Part shown: positions 55,432-62,723 of the stretch, piece after piece
How the letters are laid out: each line of letters begins with the position of its first letter
Position numbering within the stretch: position 1 is the first letter of the stretch
Assembly (NCBI GenBank): GCA_046329495.1
Contig: JAXLUO010000012.1
Location: 1-64,000, forward strand
Direction: 5' to 3'
Length of the DNA: 64,000 bases
DNA from: Bog-950 sp046329495
GTDB taxonomy: Bacteria; Bacteroidota; Bacteroidia; Chitinophagales; LD1
The notes under the pieces: model-generated
Told to the model about the DNA's origin: nothing
Database searches by the model: none
The model's input: only the letters and a program-made list of their open reading frames with translations
Program-made: the position numbers and the translations under genes

Positions 55432-56115
55432 ATGGCAGAAGAATTAGAAACAACCGAAGGTCTTCAGGACAAGTTAAACAACGTTGAAGCCTTTGTTGAA
55501 GAAAAGAAGAAGCCTTTGATGATTGCCGGCGGCGTAGTGCTGGTGCTGGTATTGGCTGTAGTATATGTATTTGCCAAGTGGTTACCCGATCGTGAACTGA
55601 AAGCCCAGAACGATATTATGATGGCCCAGTTTGCATTCGAGAAAGATAGCTTCGATATCGCCCTCAATGGCCGCTCTGCCGGCAACGGTAAAGCTTTCAA
55701 AGGCTTTATTCAGGTGGCTAATGCTTACAGCTTTACCAAAACAGCTAAACTGGCTAACTTATATGCAGGCGAATGTTACCTGAACCTGAAGAAATATCAG
55801 GATGCTATTACTTACCTGGAGAAAGGTAATGTGAGTGACCCTATTTTAGGTGCTGTGCGTTTAAGCGCTATCGGTGATGCATACAGCGAAACCGGTAAAA
55901 TGGACGAAGCCATCAACTACTACGAAAAAGCTGCCGATTACAGCGAGAACGATAAGTATACTCCGTTCTACCTGTTTAAAGCAGGCCTGGCTAACGAAAA
56001 GCTGAACAAGAAAGCAGAAGCTAAAAAGCTTTACGAAAAAATTCGCGATAACTATCCTAACAGCGATGAAGGGATGCAAATCGAAAAATACATCATCCGC
56101 GTAAGCGGTTCATAA
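55432..56115 (+). CDS. Membrane-anchored TPR protein (YfgM-like)
   Basis: A 227-residue protein with a cytosolic N-terminus (about 28 residues), one membrane helix (PLMIAGGVVLVLVLAVVYVFA, shown in part, residues 29-49) and a periplasmic TPR region. Repeats include AKLANLYAGECYLNLKKYQD, SAIGDAYSETGKMDEAINYY and KAGLANEKLNKKAEAKKLYE. The topology resembles YfgM/TPR_21 proteins, which act with chaperones near the Sec translocon. Role not proven. It is followed by a terminator and then ribH. Confidence 0.82.
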   Translation: MAEELETTEGLQDKLNNVEAFVEEKKKPLMIAGGVVLVLVLAVVYVFAKWLPDRELKAQNDIMMAQFAFEKDSFDIALNGRSAGNGKAFKGFIQVANAYSFTKTAKLANLYAGECYLNLKKYQDAITYLEKGNVSDPILGAVRLSAIGDAYSETGKMDEAINYYEKAADYSENDKYTPFYLFKAGLANEKLNKKAEAKKLYEKIRDNYPNSDEGMQIEKYIIRVSGS

Positions 56116-56124
56116 TACGGAAAG

Positions 56125-56149
56125 GAGGGAAGTTAAATTCCCTCTTTTT
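56125..56149 (+). terminator. Terminator after the TPR protein
   Basis: GAGGGAA, loop GTTAAA, TTCCCTC, then TTTTT. It starts 10 bp after the stop codon. Confidence 0.88.
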
Positions 56150-56181
56150 ATTTAACCCAGTTCCAACGTAAATAAATCGTT

Positions 56182-56679
56182 ATGGCCTCAGCCGCACAAA
56201 GTCTTTCAGCCGCCGAAAATACCCGTGTAAAGCTTACCAAGCGCCACCGGGTAGGTATAGTAGTGTCCTCGTACTATAACGAGATTACATACAAACTGCG
56301 CGATGCAGCTATTGAAACCCTAAAGCAAAGCGGCATACGCGAAAAGGACTTGTTTGTGGTAGAAGCGCCCGGCACCTTCGAATTACCACTGGCAGCGCAA
56401 ATGCTGTATAAAAGCAAACGCCTGAATGCCGTTATCTGCCTGGGCTGTGTTATTAAAGGCGAAACCGACCACGATAAATACATTAACCATTCCGTAGCCG
56501 ACGAACTGATGCGTTTAGGCACGGCTAATAATGCGCCCTTTGTATTTGGTGTATTAACCCCCAACAACCGCCAACAAGCCGAAGACCGCGCCGGTGGCAA
56601 ACACGGCAACAAAGGCGTTGAATGCGCCAATGCCGCCCTGCAAATGCTGGCATTAAAAGAGAAGCTGGCAAAGAAGTAA
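56182..56679 (+). CDS. ribH: 6,7-dimethyl-8-ribityllumazine synthase
   Basis: Next-to-last step of riboflavin synthesis, forming the 60-meric capsid-like enzyme. The 165-residue protein has GIVVSSYYNEITYKLRDAAI, VEAPGTFELPLAA, ICLGCVIKGETDHDKYI and FGVLTPNNRQQAEDRAGG with KHGNKGVECANAAL. The catalytic His is in GETDHD. No riboswitch is visible in the 66 bp before it; the terminator above separates it from the TPR gene. Secure. Confidence 0.97.
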   Translation: MASAAQSLSAAENTRVKLTKRHRVGIVVSSYYNEITYKLRDAAIETLKQSGIREKDLFVVEAPGTFELPLAAQMLYKSKRLNAVICLGCVIKGETDHDKYINHSVADELMRLGTANNAPFVFGVLTPNNRQQAEDRAGGKHGNKGVECANAALQMLALKEKLAKK

Positions 56680-57113
56680 TACGCGTTTGTTGTTTGGCGT
56701 TCGTTGTTTGTTGTTTTCTCTCTTATCTATGTAGTTTAGCATTCCATCTTCTGCAGTTGTCATATTGAGCATTCCGCTAAATAAACAGCAGCGAAATATC
56801 TCCTGCTATTTAAGCGCTGATAAGGACTAATCTGATACAAATCAAACAGCTTGTCATGGCGAGGGGCATTCAATAAAAATCAATTAGCTATCGTCCCGAA
56901 GCCATCTTCTGCTTTGTTTTTTTATTTGCAACCATCAACAGCATAACTTAATCACAATATCGAAGTTCGAGTTTTGCCGAGGCTACGTAATACAAAAATC
57001 GCTCTTCATGCAATGTGTTTCACGTTCTCTCAAGGTTCGATAAATGGTAACCCGTAGGGAAGAAATCGGCCTTGTCGAACTAGGAGCATATGGGCAGCAC
57101 TCGTTTTTAATGG
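56680..57113. other. Gene-free region with decayed dispersed repeats
   Basis: Nothing here reads as a gene. Two weak matches to common dispersed filler are visible: GTCATATTGAGCATTCCGC near 56758-56776 with GCGAAATATCTCC downstream, and GTCATGGCGAGGGGC near 56855-56870 with CGTCCCGAAGCCATCT downstream. Both look like decayed members of known GTCAT...GAG repeat types. The region ends at the first attC-like site. Confidence 0.55.
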
Positions 57114-57247
57114 GCGCTAACGTTTCGGGGCTTGACGAGGCAGACATTTAAAAGCATTTCACTGCAACCCCGCACTAGTGTAAATAAAAAGCAAAACTGT
57201 TTGATGAACTACTGTTCGCATGCTTTCACTATGCCCTTGTTAGGTGC
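57114..57247 (-). other. attC-like recombination site 1
   Basis: On the minus strand the site runs from ACCTAAC (fits RYYYAAC) to GTTAGCG. The outer arms, GCGCTAACG...GGGCTTGACGAGGC and (reverse complement of the other end) CACCTAACAAGGGCATAGTGAAAGC, are alike but not identical, the hallmark of folded attC sites. Read on the plus strand the right end is GTTAGGT, a perfect GTTRRRY. Length 134 bp is within the 57-141 bp range. It lies 52 bp downstream of the gene at 57299-58102. Orientation is not settled. Confidence 0.55.
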
Positions 57248-57298
57248 ATGTGCTACTCTTCGTCTGAGACGAACCGTTCCATATTTAAAGAAATCATT

Positions 57299-58102
57299 TT
57301 ATTTTTTGTCGTTACCTTTGAGCTGAGTTGTAACTTTTCCGATCAGCTGCTCACCCTGTTTGATTTTATCTTCTTGCTCTTTATTCTTTATTTTTTCGTC
57401 AAGGATAAGTTCTATTCCGAGTTTTACAACAGGAAAAATGTCTAAACATTCCTGTTCTGAAAGCTCATGTATTCCTTTACTTAAAATTCCATAAAGAGAT
57501 TTGTTCTTAACCAAAAATCCTGGAAGAAATGATTTTAACATTTCTATTTTTTCATCCATCCTCCCCTTTGCGTATTTCTCTTCATTCCAACTCGCACCTT
57601 TCTTAGCAGCTATATGTGCTTGTTCAATGAGTTTTTCAAATACTCGTCTGAGATAAACAAAAGCACCAATGCCAATACCATGAGAAATTAATCCAACGCC
57701 ACGACTAAACTCTGCAAAATGGTCGCCTAAAATCTTACGATATTTATTTATTTCTCCCTTCGTAAGGGATGCAATTGATGGGAACTGTCCAATTTTGAGA
57801 AAGGCAAATTCCGAAGGGAGGGTTTTATAGATAATTTCAATTTCATGCTTGTCATCTCTGCCACACGTGAGCGTTAAACCTAATGTCATTGGAAGCCTAA
57901 GTGTTTGACTAACTTCATAACGAGCGGGTGAATTTCCCTTTCGGTGGTATGTTGTGTCCTTGCCGCAAAATATACACGGTCCATCAAGTTTTCCGTTAAA
58001 ACAAATGATATCTCTAATTACAGTGTCGTCGTCTTCCTTCCATTTGATGATGTCATAAAGGGGTGTTTCAAAAACAAATTGTTCGGGTGTTATCTTATCC
58101 AT
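57299..58102 (-). CDS. Unknown protein, putative cassette gene A
   Basis: A 267-residue soluble protein I do not recognise. The N-terminal third has PCIFCGKDTTYHRKG (CxxC) and a further Cys in TLTCGRDDKHEIE, which could form a zinc site. The C-terminal two thirds are helical: GIGAFVYLRRVFEKLIEQAH, a basic segment, and LYGILSKGIHELSEQECLDI then KLGIELILDEKI. The pattern of an LRR..E helix followed by a HEL motif recalls DUF4145/HEPN-like domains, but this is only resemblance; no catalytic Rx4-6H motif is clear. It is AT-rich, without a good promoter, between attC-like sites 1 and 2. Cassette genes often encode defence or unknown functions. Confidence 0.7.
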   Translation of the reverse strand: MDKITPEQFVFETPLYDIIKWKEDDDTVIRDIICFNGKLDGPCIFCGKDTTYHRKGNSPARYEVSQTLRLPMTLGLTLTCGRDDKHEIEIIYKTLPSEFAFLKIGQFPSIASLTKGEINKYRKILGDHFAEFSRGVGLISHGIGIGAFVYLRRVFEKLIEQAHIAAKKGASWNEEKYAKGRMDEKIEMLKSFLPGFLVKNKSLYGILSKGIHELSEQECLDIFPVVKLGIELILDEKIKNKEQEDKIKQGEQLIGKVTTQLKGNDKK

Positions 58103-58159
58103 AATTACTTTGTTGGTTTCCTGCAGTCAGTTTCAAGTTAGCACTGTCGCCAAGCGTTG

Positions 58160-58240
58160 CAATTAACATATTGGGGCTTTGCATTGGTGGGCTTTTGAAA
58201 AAGGGTAAAATTGATTGCCAGTACCAAAATTTGTTAATTG
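58160..58240 (-). other. attC-like recombination site 2
   Basis: CAATTAACA at 58160-58168 and TGTTAATTG at 58232-58240 are perfect 9-bp inverted arms. Inside them the arms continue with mismatches: ATTGGGGCTTTGCATTGG on the left against AATTTTGGTACTGGCAATC (reverse complement of the right). The 81-bp site lies between genes A and B, 58 bp upstream of the start of gene A and 76 bp after the stop of gene B. The core triplets (AAC and GTT) are in the right places, but the R boxes depart from RYYYAAC/GTTRRRY. Confidence 0.5.
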
Positions 58241-58315
58241 TCTAATGTTTCTATTCTCACAATCCCACCACTAACACAAAACCCGTATAGGTATGGTTTT
58301 TGTGTTTCCGTGATC

Positions 58316-58687
58316 TCAAAAGAATAATGGGTCTGTTGTTGTTAAGAACTCAATGCAATTATTGAGTCTGTTTTCTACTTCTGTATAAAAGTCATTGTCG
58401 AATTCTTCAAGGAATTTATCAAGTCTGTATTTATCTCCTTTCGGATTGTCTGACAAGGGGTTTTTACTGAGCGTTCCAGTGTGAAATGGAGGTGAAGTAA
58501 GTGAAATCTCTATCTTTTGTCCATTACAAAAGAAACTATTAAGCGAATTGGTAAATTTTAAAACATATTCTCCGTCAACAATTGGGCTTTTGTAATGGAG
58601 AACTTGCTTGTTTTCAAATGTGAAATTTCGTTTGCCTTTCCAAGCTGTTATTGCTTCTTGTATGGCTTCGATTGCTGTCTTATTCAT
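58316..58687 (-). CDS. Unknown protein, putative cassette gene B
   Basis: A 123-residue AT-rich gene product of no recognisable family. It starts MNKTAIEAIQEAITAWKGKR, has a central segment of alternating hydrophobic residues (QVLHYKSPIVDGEYVLKFTN, KIEISLTSPPFHTG) and an acidic C-terminal helix (DKFLEEFDNDFYTEVENR). No signal peptide, membrane helix or zinc motif. It lies between attC-like sites 2 and 3, on the same strand as the two neighbouring orphan genes, with 66 bp to site 3 upstream. Whether it is expressed is unknown. Confidence 0.62.
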   Translation of the reverse strand: MNKTAIEAIQEAITAWKGKRNFTFENKQVLHYKSPIVDGEYVLKFTNSLNSFFCNGQKIEISLTSPPFHTGTLSKNPLSDNPKGDKYRLDKFLEEFDNDFYTEVENRLNNCIEFLTTTDPLFF

Positions 58688-58752
58688 ATCTCGTTATTTA
58701 CCTCTAGTAATTAATAGTTTTGTTAAAGTTATATCGAACTCTTGCGATCCTG

Positions 58753-58840
58753 GGTTCTAATAAGGGTTCGTGAGCAATAGTTTTTTCAAGCCTTTTTCAT
58801 TTCTACTCGACCTCACCTCAAGCCAAACCTTCAGTTAGGC
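58753..58840 (-). other. attC-like recombination site 3
   Basis: Minus strand: GCCTAAC at 58840-58834 (perfect RYYYAAC) down to ATTAGAA near 58754. The arms CTAACTGAAGG-TTTGGCTTGAG and CTAATAAGGGTTCGTGAG (the latter as seen on the plus strand at 58757-58774) pair imperfectly with bulges. On the plus strand the right box is GTTAGGC, a perfect GTTRRRY. About 88 bp. It lies between genes B and C. Confidence 0.52.
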
Positions 58841-58949
58841 GGACGAGGATGTAACCGGCTGCACATTTGTAATGGCATTTAATTTTAACTCAATGTCAAA
58901 TATAGTTAATTCATATTACGTAGGAAGTATTTCCTACATCCTCGGCAAA

Positions 58950-58985
58950 CGTCATTCTAGCGCAGGCCAGAATCTGTCTGTTCCG
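58950..58985 (+). repeat. GTCATTCTGGC repeat, copy 1 (short)
   Basis: CGTCATTCTAGCGCAGGCCAG followed by AATCTGTCTGTTCCG, with a hairpin ATTCTNGC/GCCAGAAT. It is one of three copies (also 59519-59630 and 62724-62831), here truncated on the right and with one base change in the stem. It lies between attC-like site 3 and gene C. The 317-bp gap 58688-59004 otherwise holds only site 3. Confidence 0.85.
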
Positions 58986-59004
58986 TTGTATCCCAAGCAC
59001 TGAA

Positions 59005-59415
59005 TTAAACTGGGTTGATCAATTCACTTATAGCCGTTAAGATAGCTGCAATGCGATCAAGGTCAACACACGTGAAGGGTCTGTCCTTATCCTCCAATAA
59101 CAAGCGCAGACTTTGCCAGTCATCAGATAGAGAGCCAATTGCGATTTCCGGTTTGCCAACATAATCAATCTTGTTACCGGGTATATGCATATACGGATCC
59201 TTCTCAATAAGGATGTTTTCCTCCAAATATCCATCCAAATATTTTTCCGTTAACACAAGAATTTGAAGTATTTGTTGCTTTTCAATTTTCATCGTAGCTA
59301 ATTTAAAGCCTGTGTATGTTCGACTAATAATCTCTTTGACAATCTTGTCTGCTTCGCCTTTAAACAAAAACTTCCCCCAACTCGTACTTTGAAGCCAAGC
59401 TTTCAACCTGGCCAA
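59005..59415 (-). CDS. Unknown protein, putative cassette gene C, start uncertain
   Basis: A 136-residue reading of unknown family. It begins at a TTG (59415: MARLKAWLQSTSWGKFLFKG) and contains a helical stretch KIVKEIISRTYTGF and KIEKQQILQILVLTEKYLDG, then PGNKIDYVGKPEIAIGSLSD. The same frame stays open upstream of the TTG for about 15 codons (VIIDWQFDAKPVASP) with no ATG. In the next frame an ATG at about 59473 reads MEIEL and then stops, so a one- or two-base shift near the start is possible. An ATG at 59292 is an alternative start. It is the third orphan gene on this strand in the putative cassette array. Confidence 0.55.
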   Translation of the reverse strand: MARLKAWLQSTSWGKFLFKGEADKIVKEIISRTYTGFKLATMKIEKQQILQILVLTEKYLDGYLEENILIEKDPYMHIPGNKIDYVGKPEIAIGSLSDDWQSLRLLLEDKDRPFTCVDLDRIAAILTAISELINPV

Positions 59416-59518
59416 CGGGGAGGCAACTGGTTTTGCATCGAATTGCCAATCAATTATAACTCAATTTCCATGATAGTTTTTCTCATTCTTGTAGACAGTA
59501 AATCTTGCGCCCCTCTGC

Positions 59519-59630
59519 AGGCGTCATTCTGGCGCAGGCCAGAATCTGTCTGTTCCGGTTTATCTCTAAGCACCTCCATTTTTTGTATCATCCTGCAATC
59601 CCATAATCCTACCAATCTTGGTTCAGACAA
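59519..59630 (+). repeat. GTCATTCTGGC repeat, copy 2 (long)
   Basis: Hairpin ATTCTGGC-GCAG-GCCAGAAT, then TCTGTCTGTTCCG and a further 70 bp (TATCATCCTGCAATCCCAT, AATCCTACCAATCTTGGTT) that aligns with copy 3 at 62724-62831 in the same orientation. With copy 3 it brackets the four-gene block 59704-62570. The 288-bp gap 59416-59703 holds this repeat, plus GTTAACCTGTTAACC near 59666-59682, and no gene. Confidence 0.88.
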
Positions 59631-59703
59631 TGGCAGCCGATTGAAATGCGCGACCGGATAATAACCAGTTAACCTGTTAACCGGTGTTTGCAGTATTTTT
59701 TTC

Positions 59704-60465
59704 TCACCACGGAATTTCCCCTGTTTCAGGGTTCGTTTCTTCGCAGAAAAATTTACCGGTTACCCCATCATCAGCTATTAACGCATATTTTACAATTCGC
59801 TTACCTGCGTCTTCTACCGTGCCTGTGCCGCGATGATGGTTAAAATCCGTTTTTGTAAAGCCCGGACTAACTGCATTAATCTTGAAATTAGTATCCCGCA
59901 GTTCATACGCCAAATTAACGGTGTACATGTTTAGCGCCGATTTCGACGATAAATAAACGGCGCCTTTATGGTTGTAATATTTATAAGTTGGGTCGCTGTG
60001 CAAGGTAATAGAACCTTGACTTGAACTTACCATCACGATTCTTGGATGATCCGATTTCTTAAGTAAATCCAAAAACGCTTGTGTAACTCTTATTACCCCG
60101 TAAACATTGATGTCGTAAACGGCTTTAAAAACGTCTATCTCGGTATGCTGGGCAGTTTGCGGAATAAAATTTCCCTTATCATCGAACCTGGCACCTGAAA
60201 TTCCGGAGTTGTTGATGAGCACATCCAAAACATCTGTCTTTTTACCGATCTCCAACCGGGCATTGTTTACAGAGTTTTCGTCGGTTACATCAATTTGAAT
60301 CGCTTCAACATTATTTAATCCTTCCGCCTGCAATTGCGCAACGGCTTTTTGGCCGTTTAGCACATCCCGGCTGCCGAGGTAAACGTAAAATCCTTGTTGC
60401 AATAATTGCCTTGCTGTTTCAAAGCCTATGCTTTTGTTGGCTCCTGTTATAAATGCTTTCTTCAC
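59704..60465 (-). CDS. SDR family NAD(P)-dependent oxidoreductase
   Basis: A 253-residue short-chain dehydrogenase, GTG start (60465; MKKAFITGANKSIGFETARQ). Nucleotide loop TGANKSIG, INNSG after beta 4, Ser in MVSSSQGS, Tyr-x3-Lys in VYLSSKSALNMY, and SPGFTKTDFNHH. Its sequence is of the carbonyl-reductase-like type common in soil and water bacteria. Substrate unknown. A TTACCATTTGGTAA palindrome lies 58-71 bp upstream, identical to that before the adjacent Crp/Fnr gene, so the regulator probably controls it. It belongs to the block 59704-62570. Confidence 0.9.
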   Translation of the reverse strand: MKKAFITGANKSIGFETARQLLQQGFYVYLGSRDVLNGQKAVAQLQAEGLNNVEAIQIDVTDENSVNNARLEIGKKTDVLDVLINNSGISGARFDDKGNFIPQTAQHTEIDVFKAVYDINVYGVIRVTQAFLDLLKKSDHPRIVMVSSSQGSITLHSDPTYKYYNHKGAVYLSSKSALNMYTVNLAYELRDTNFKINAVSPGFTKTDFNHHRGTGTVEDAGKRIVKYALIADDGVTGKFFCEETNPETGEIPW

Positions 60466-60522
60466 TTTTTGTCGATTTAAAATTTAATGTTGCAAAGTTG
60501 CCTTGGCAAAAAATCAAATCGC

Positions 60523-60536
60523 TTACCATTTGGTAA
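60523..60536. promoter_or_regulatory. Putative Crp/Fnr-family operator before the SDR gene
   Basis: TTACCATTTGGTAA, perfect 6-bp arms with a 2-bp centre, followed by AAAA. The same 14 bases stand at 61141-61154 before the Crp/Fnr gene. It lies in the 80-bp gap between the regulator stop and the SDR start. Confidence 0.7.
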
Positions 60537-60545
60537 AAAGTGCTT

Positions 60546-61106
60546 TTAGCGGATGTTTTTCCTTATTCTGCTCAGCGATTGTTGCGTAATACCTAAATAG
60601 GAAGCGACATAAGAAAGCGGAACGCGATTGGCAAGCGTGGGGAATTTTTGCAAAAATGTTAGGTAACGGGTTGTTGCGTCCTCAGCAACTAATGAACTTC
60701 TTCGATCCAGTTTTTCAACTAAGGCCTTATGAAAAATCTTATTGGTAATGTCGTTCCAGCCAACTATGGTGTTCGAAAGTTCGTTCCAGCTCTGTTGCGA
60801 AAATACAAGGAGCTTACAATCGGTTACCGCCTGAATATATTCTGTCATTGGTTCACCATTAGAAGGATTGGCGAACAAGTGCTTTTCATCAATAAAATAC
60901 TTTGTAATCTCTTCGCCTTTGTGGTTGTAATAGCAAATGCGTAATACACCTTCTAAAACAAACACAAACTGGTTGAACATTTTTCCGGCCTCCGCAAAGT
61001 ATTCATCTTTGCGAAGGTCTTTTTCGTCAGCCTTGCTTGTAATCAGGTCAATTTGCTGTTTGTTCAGGTTGCCAAACTGTAAAAGATATTCTATTAACTC
61101 TTTCAT
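60546..61106 (-). CDS. Crp/Fnr family transcriptional regulator
   Basis: A 186-residue regulator. Cyclic-nucleotide-binding-like beta roll at about residues 10-115 (KDEYFAEAGKMFNQFVFVLEG, ITKYFIDEKHLFANP), a long C helix, and a winged helix-turn-helix at the C-terminus (RVPLSYVASYLGITQQSLSR). No Fnr-type N-terminal Cys cluster, and the cAMP-contacting RxxR/S pattern is not evident, so the ligand is unknown. The ATG at 61106 is chosen because the longer frame (to 61175) would run over the palindrome at 61141-61154 and adds no family sequence. Next to an SDR gene it likely represses or activates that gene and itself. Confidence 0.9.
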   Translation of the reverse strand: MKELIEYLLQFGNLNKQQIDLITSKADEKDLRKDEYFAEAGKMFNQFVFVLEGVLRICYYNHKGEEITKYFIDEKHLFANPSNGEPMTEYIQAVTDCKLLVFSQQSWNELSNTIVGWNDITNKIFHKALVEKLDRRSSLVAEDATTRYLTFLQKFPTLANRVPLSYVASYLGITQQSLSRIRKNIR

Positions 61107-61140
61107 TCGTGTAAGGTAGGCAATACTAAGTTGCCGAAAT

Positions 61141-61154
61141 TTACCATTTGGTAA
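61141..61154. promoter_or_regulatory. Putative operator before the Crp/Fnr gene
   Basis: TTACCATTTGGTAA followed by AAAAAATATA, 35-48 bp upstream of the regulator start; identical to 60523-60536. Autoregulation is the simplest reading. Confidence 0.7.
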
Positions 61155-61229
61155 AAAATATACAGTGCTACACACTGGCAGGCAACAGCCGGAAGGGGAT
61201 TGCCTGCACCACGGGTTGGTTGGTTATGG

Positions 61230-62153
61230 TTAATTAAATGAGTGCCTGAATTCTAAAGGAGAAAGCTTGGTTTTTGATTTAAAGAACTTGCTGAACGATT
61301 GTAAATGCCCGAACCCCAGTTGATAAGCAATTTCGCTTACGTCTAAATCGGTAGTCGATAATTGCTCTTTGGCTTTTGCAATCAGCTTTTCATGTATGTG
61401 TTGCTGCGTGGTTAGTCCTGTTAATGCCTTTAGCAAACCGCCGAGATAATTAGGCGAAACGTTCAGTGTTTGTGCTACATATTGAACACTTGGCAATCCT
61501 TTCGAAATCAAATCATCGGCGTTAAAATAATCGTCTAACAATTTTTCCAGACGTCCTAAAATTTGATGATTCGCTTTTTCTCTTGTAATAAATTGCCGAT
61601 TGTAAAATCTTTCCGAATAATTGAGCAATGCCTCAATGTGCGATATAATGATTGGTTTGCTGAATTTGTCAATACTGGTATAATACTCTTGCTGAATATT
61701 GGCTATAATACCGTCTATTGTTTCTTCTTCCTTTTCCGATAGAAACAGCGCCTCATTTATCGAGTAATTAAAAAAATCGTATTGCTTAATTTTTTTAGCA
61801 AGTGGAGTGTTCCAGATAAAATCGGGGTGGATCAGCATTACCCATTTCCAGCCCGAGGGTTCAGTAGTTTCGGAAGGATTATGTTCAATGCTGAAAACCT
61901 GATTAGGCGACATAAAGAACATGGTGCCTTCGTTAAAGTCATAGGCTTGCTGGCCGTATTTAAAGGTGCCTGTAAAATTTCGTTTTAAGGCAATAGAATA
62001 GAAGTCAAGCACCAGGGTTGAAACGCTTTCAGGGAATTTTTGTGCCTCTTCAAGATTAATGACGCTCACCAGCGGATGTGCAGGTTTTGGCAAATTTCTA
62101 AACTGGTGAAATTCACTAATAGTCTTTATTCTGAAAGGCTTTTTATGCGGCAT
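61230..62153 (-). CDS. AraC family transcriptional regulator
   Basis: A 307-residue regulator. N-terminal cupin-like half (residues about 25-150) with YDFNEGTMFFMSPNQVF; C-terminal pair of helix-turn-helices (about 210-305): LPSVQYVAQTLNVSPNYLGG, then LDVSEIAYQLGFGHLQSFSK with the typical FGHLQSFSKFFK and SPLEFRH ending. Ligand unknown. It follows the VOC gene by 6 bp on the same strand, so the pair forms an operon, and the AraC protein may respond to the VOC enzyme substrate or regulate the next genes. Confidence 0.92.
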   Translation of the reverse strand: MPHKKPFRIKTISEFHQFRNLPKPAHPLVSVINLEEAQKFPESVSTLVLDFYSIALKRNFTGTFKYGQQAYDFNEGTMFFMSPNQVFSIEHNPSETTEPSGWKWVMLIHPDFIWNTPLAKKIKQYDFFNYSINEALFLSEKEEETIDGIIANIQQEYYTSIDKFSKPIIISHIEALLNYSERFYNRQFITREKANHQILGRLEKLLDDYFNADDLISKGLPSVQYVAQTLNVSPNYLGGLLKALTGLTTQQHIHEKLIAKAKEQLSTTDLDVSEIAYQLGFGHLQSFSKFFKSKTKLSPLEFRHSFN

Positions 62154-62159
62154 ATAATA

Positions 62160-62570
62160 TTAACGGTCAGCGTCAAATTTTTTGATGGCATCCCTGCTTA
62201 AAGGCGTAAAGAAGTTGACCAAATTACCGTCAGGGTCACGGAACAAAAGCGATTTATTTCCCCAGGGCATGGTGGTTGGTTTTTGCACAATATACGGTTC
62301 AAGATAATCAACTAATCTTTTGTATTCCTCATCTACATTATTTACCCTGAATTCTATAATCGCAGACCTGTTTTCAGCAGCTTGGGCAACTTCAGAGCCA
62401 CCGAAAAACTGCAACGTATTCGTGCTTCCAATGGCCAGGGTAGCCGATTGCGTTTTCAGTTCGGCAAAATCGGGCGTGTATTGAATAGATTCCAGGCCGG
62501 TAATGCGTTCGTAAAAGGCCACTAATTTTTTTATGTCTGCTGTTATAATTCTGATGGAAATGATATTCAT
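62160..62570 (-). CDS. VOC family (glyoxalase-like) protein
   Basis: A 136-residue protein of the vicinal oxygen chelate fold: two beta-alpha-beta modules, MNIISIRIITADIKKLVAFY (residues 1-20) with ITGLESIQYTPDF, and IIEFRVNNVDEEYKRLVDYL with the typical SLLFRDPDGNLVNFFTP. Metal ligand candidates are the Glu in the second module and Asp residues; a His near the N-terminus is missing, so it may not be a classic glyoxalase I. Relatives include resistance and dioxygenase-like proteins. It is the first gene of the AraC operon. Confidence 0.88.
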   Translation of the reverse strand: MNIISIRIITADIKKLVAFYERITGLESIQYTPDFAELKTQSATLAIGSTNTLQFFGGSEVAQAAENRSAIIEFRVNNVDEEYKRLVDYLEPYIVQKPTTMPWGNKSLLFRDPDGNLVNFFTPLSRDAIKKFDADR

Positions 62571-62723
62571 GTCGCTATCTTTTTGTTGTCACAAAAGTGA
62601 ACAACAACTGTTGAATCAATTTAGCCAAAACAACGTTTGGTTTAGCCTAAAATGAATGGTAAGTCTCTTCGCCGGTTCGGAACTAAGTTCAGTAGCCAAC
62701 TCGTCCGGCAGGCTACGCTCGGC

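Noticed and set aside
56116..56181. FMN riboswitch before ribH
   Set aside because: Only 66 bp are available, mostly occupied by a terminator hairpin of the previous gene; the conserved RFN motifs are absent.
56680..59703. Insertion sequence or prophage as the source of the AT-rich genes
   Set aside because: No transposase, integrase or phage gene and no terminal inverted repeats with target duplication were found.
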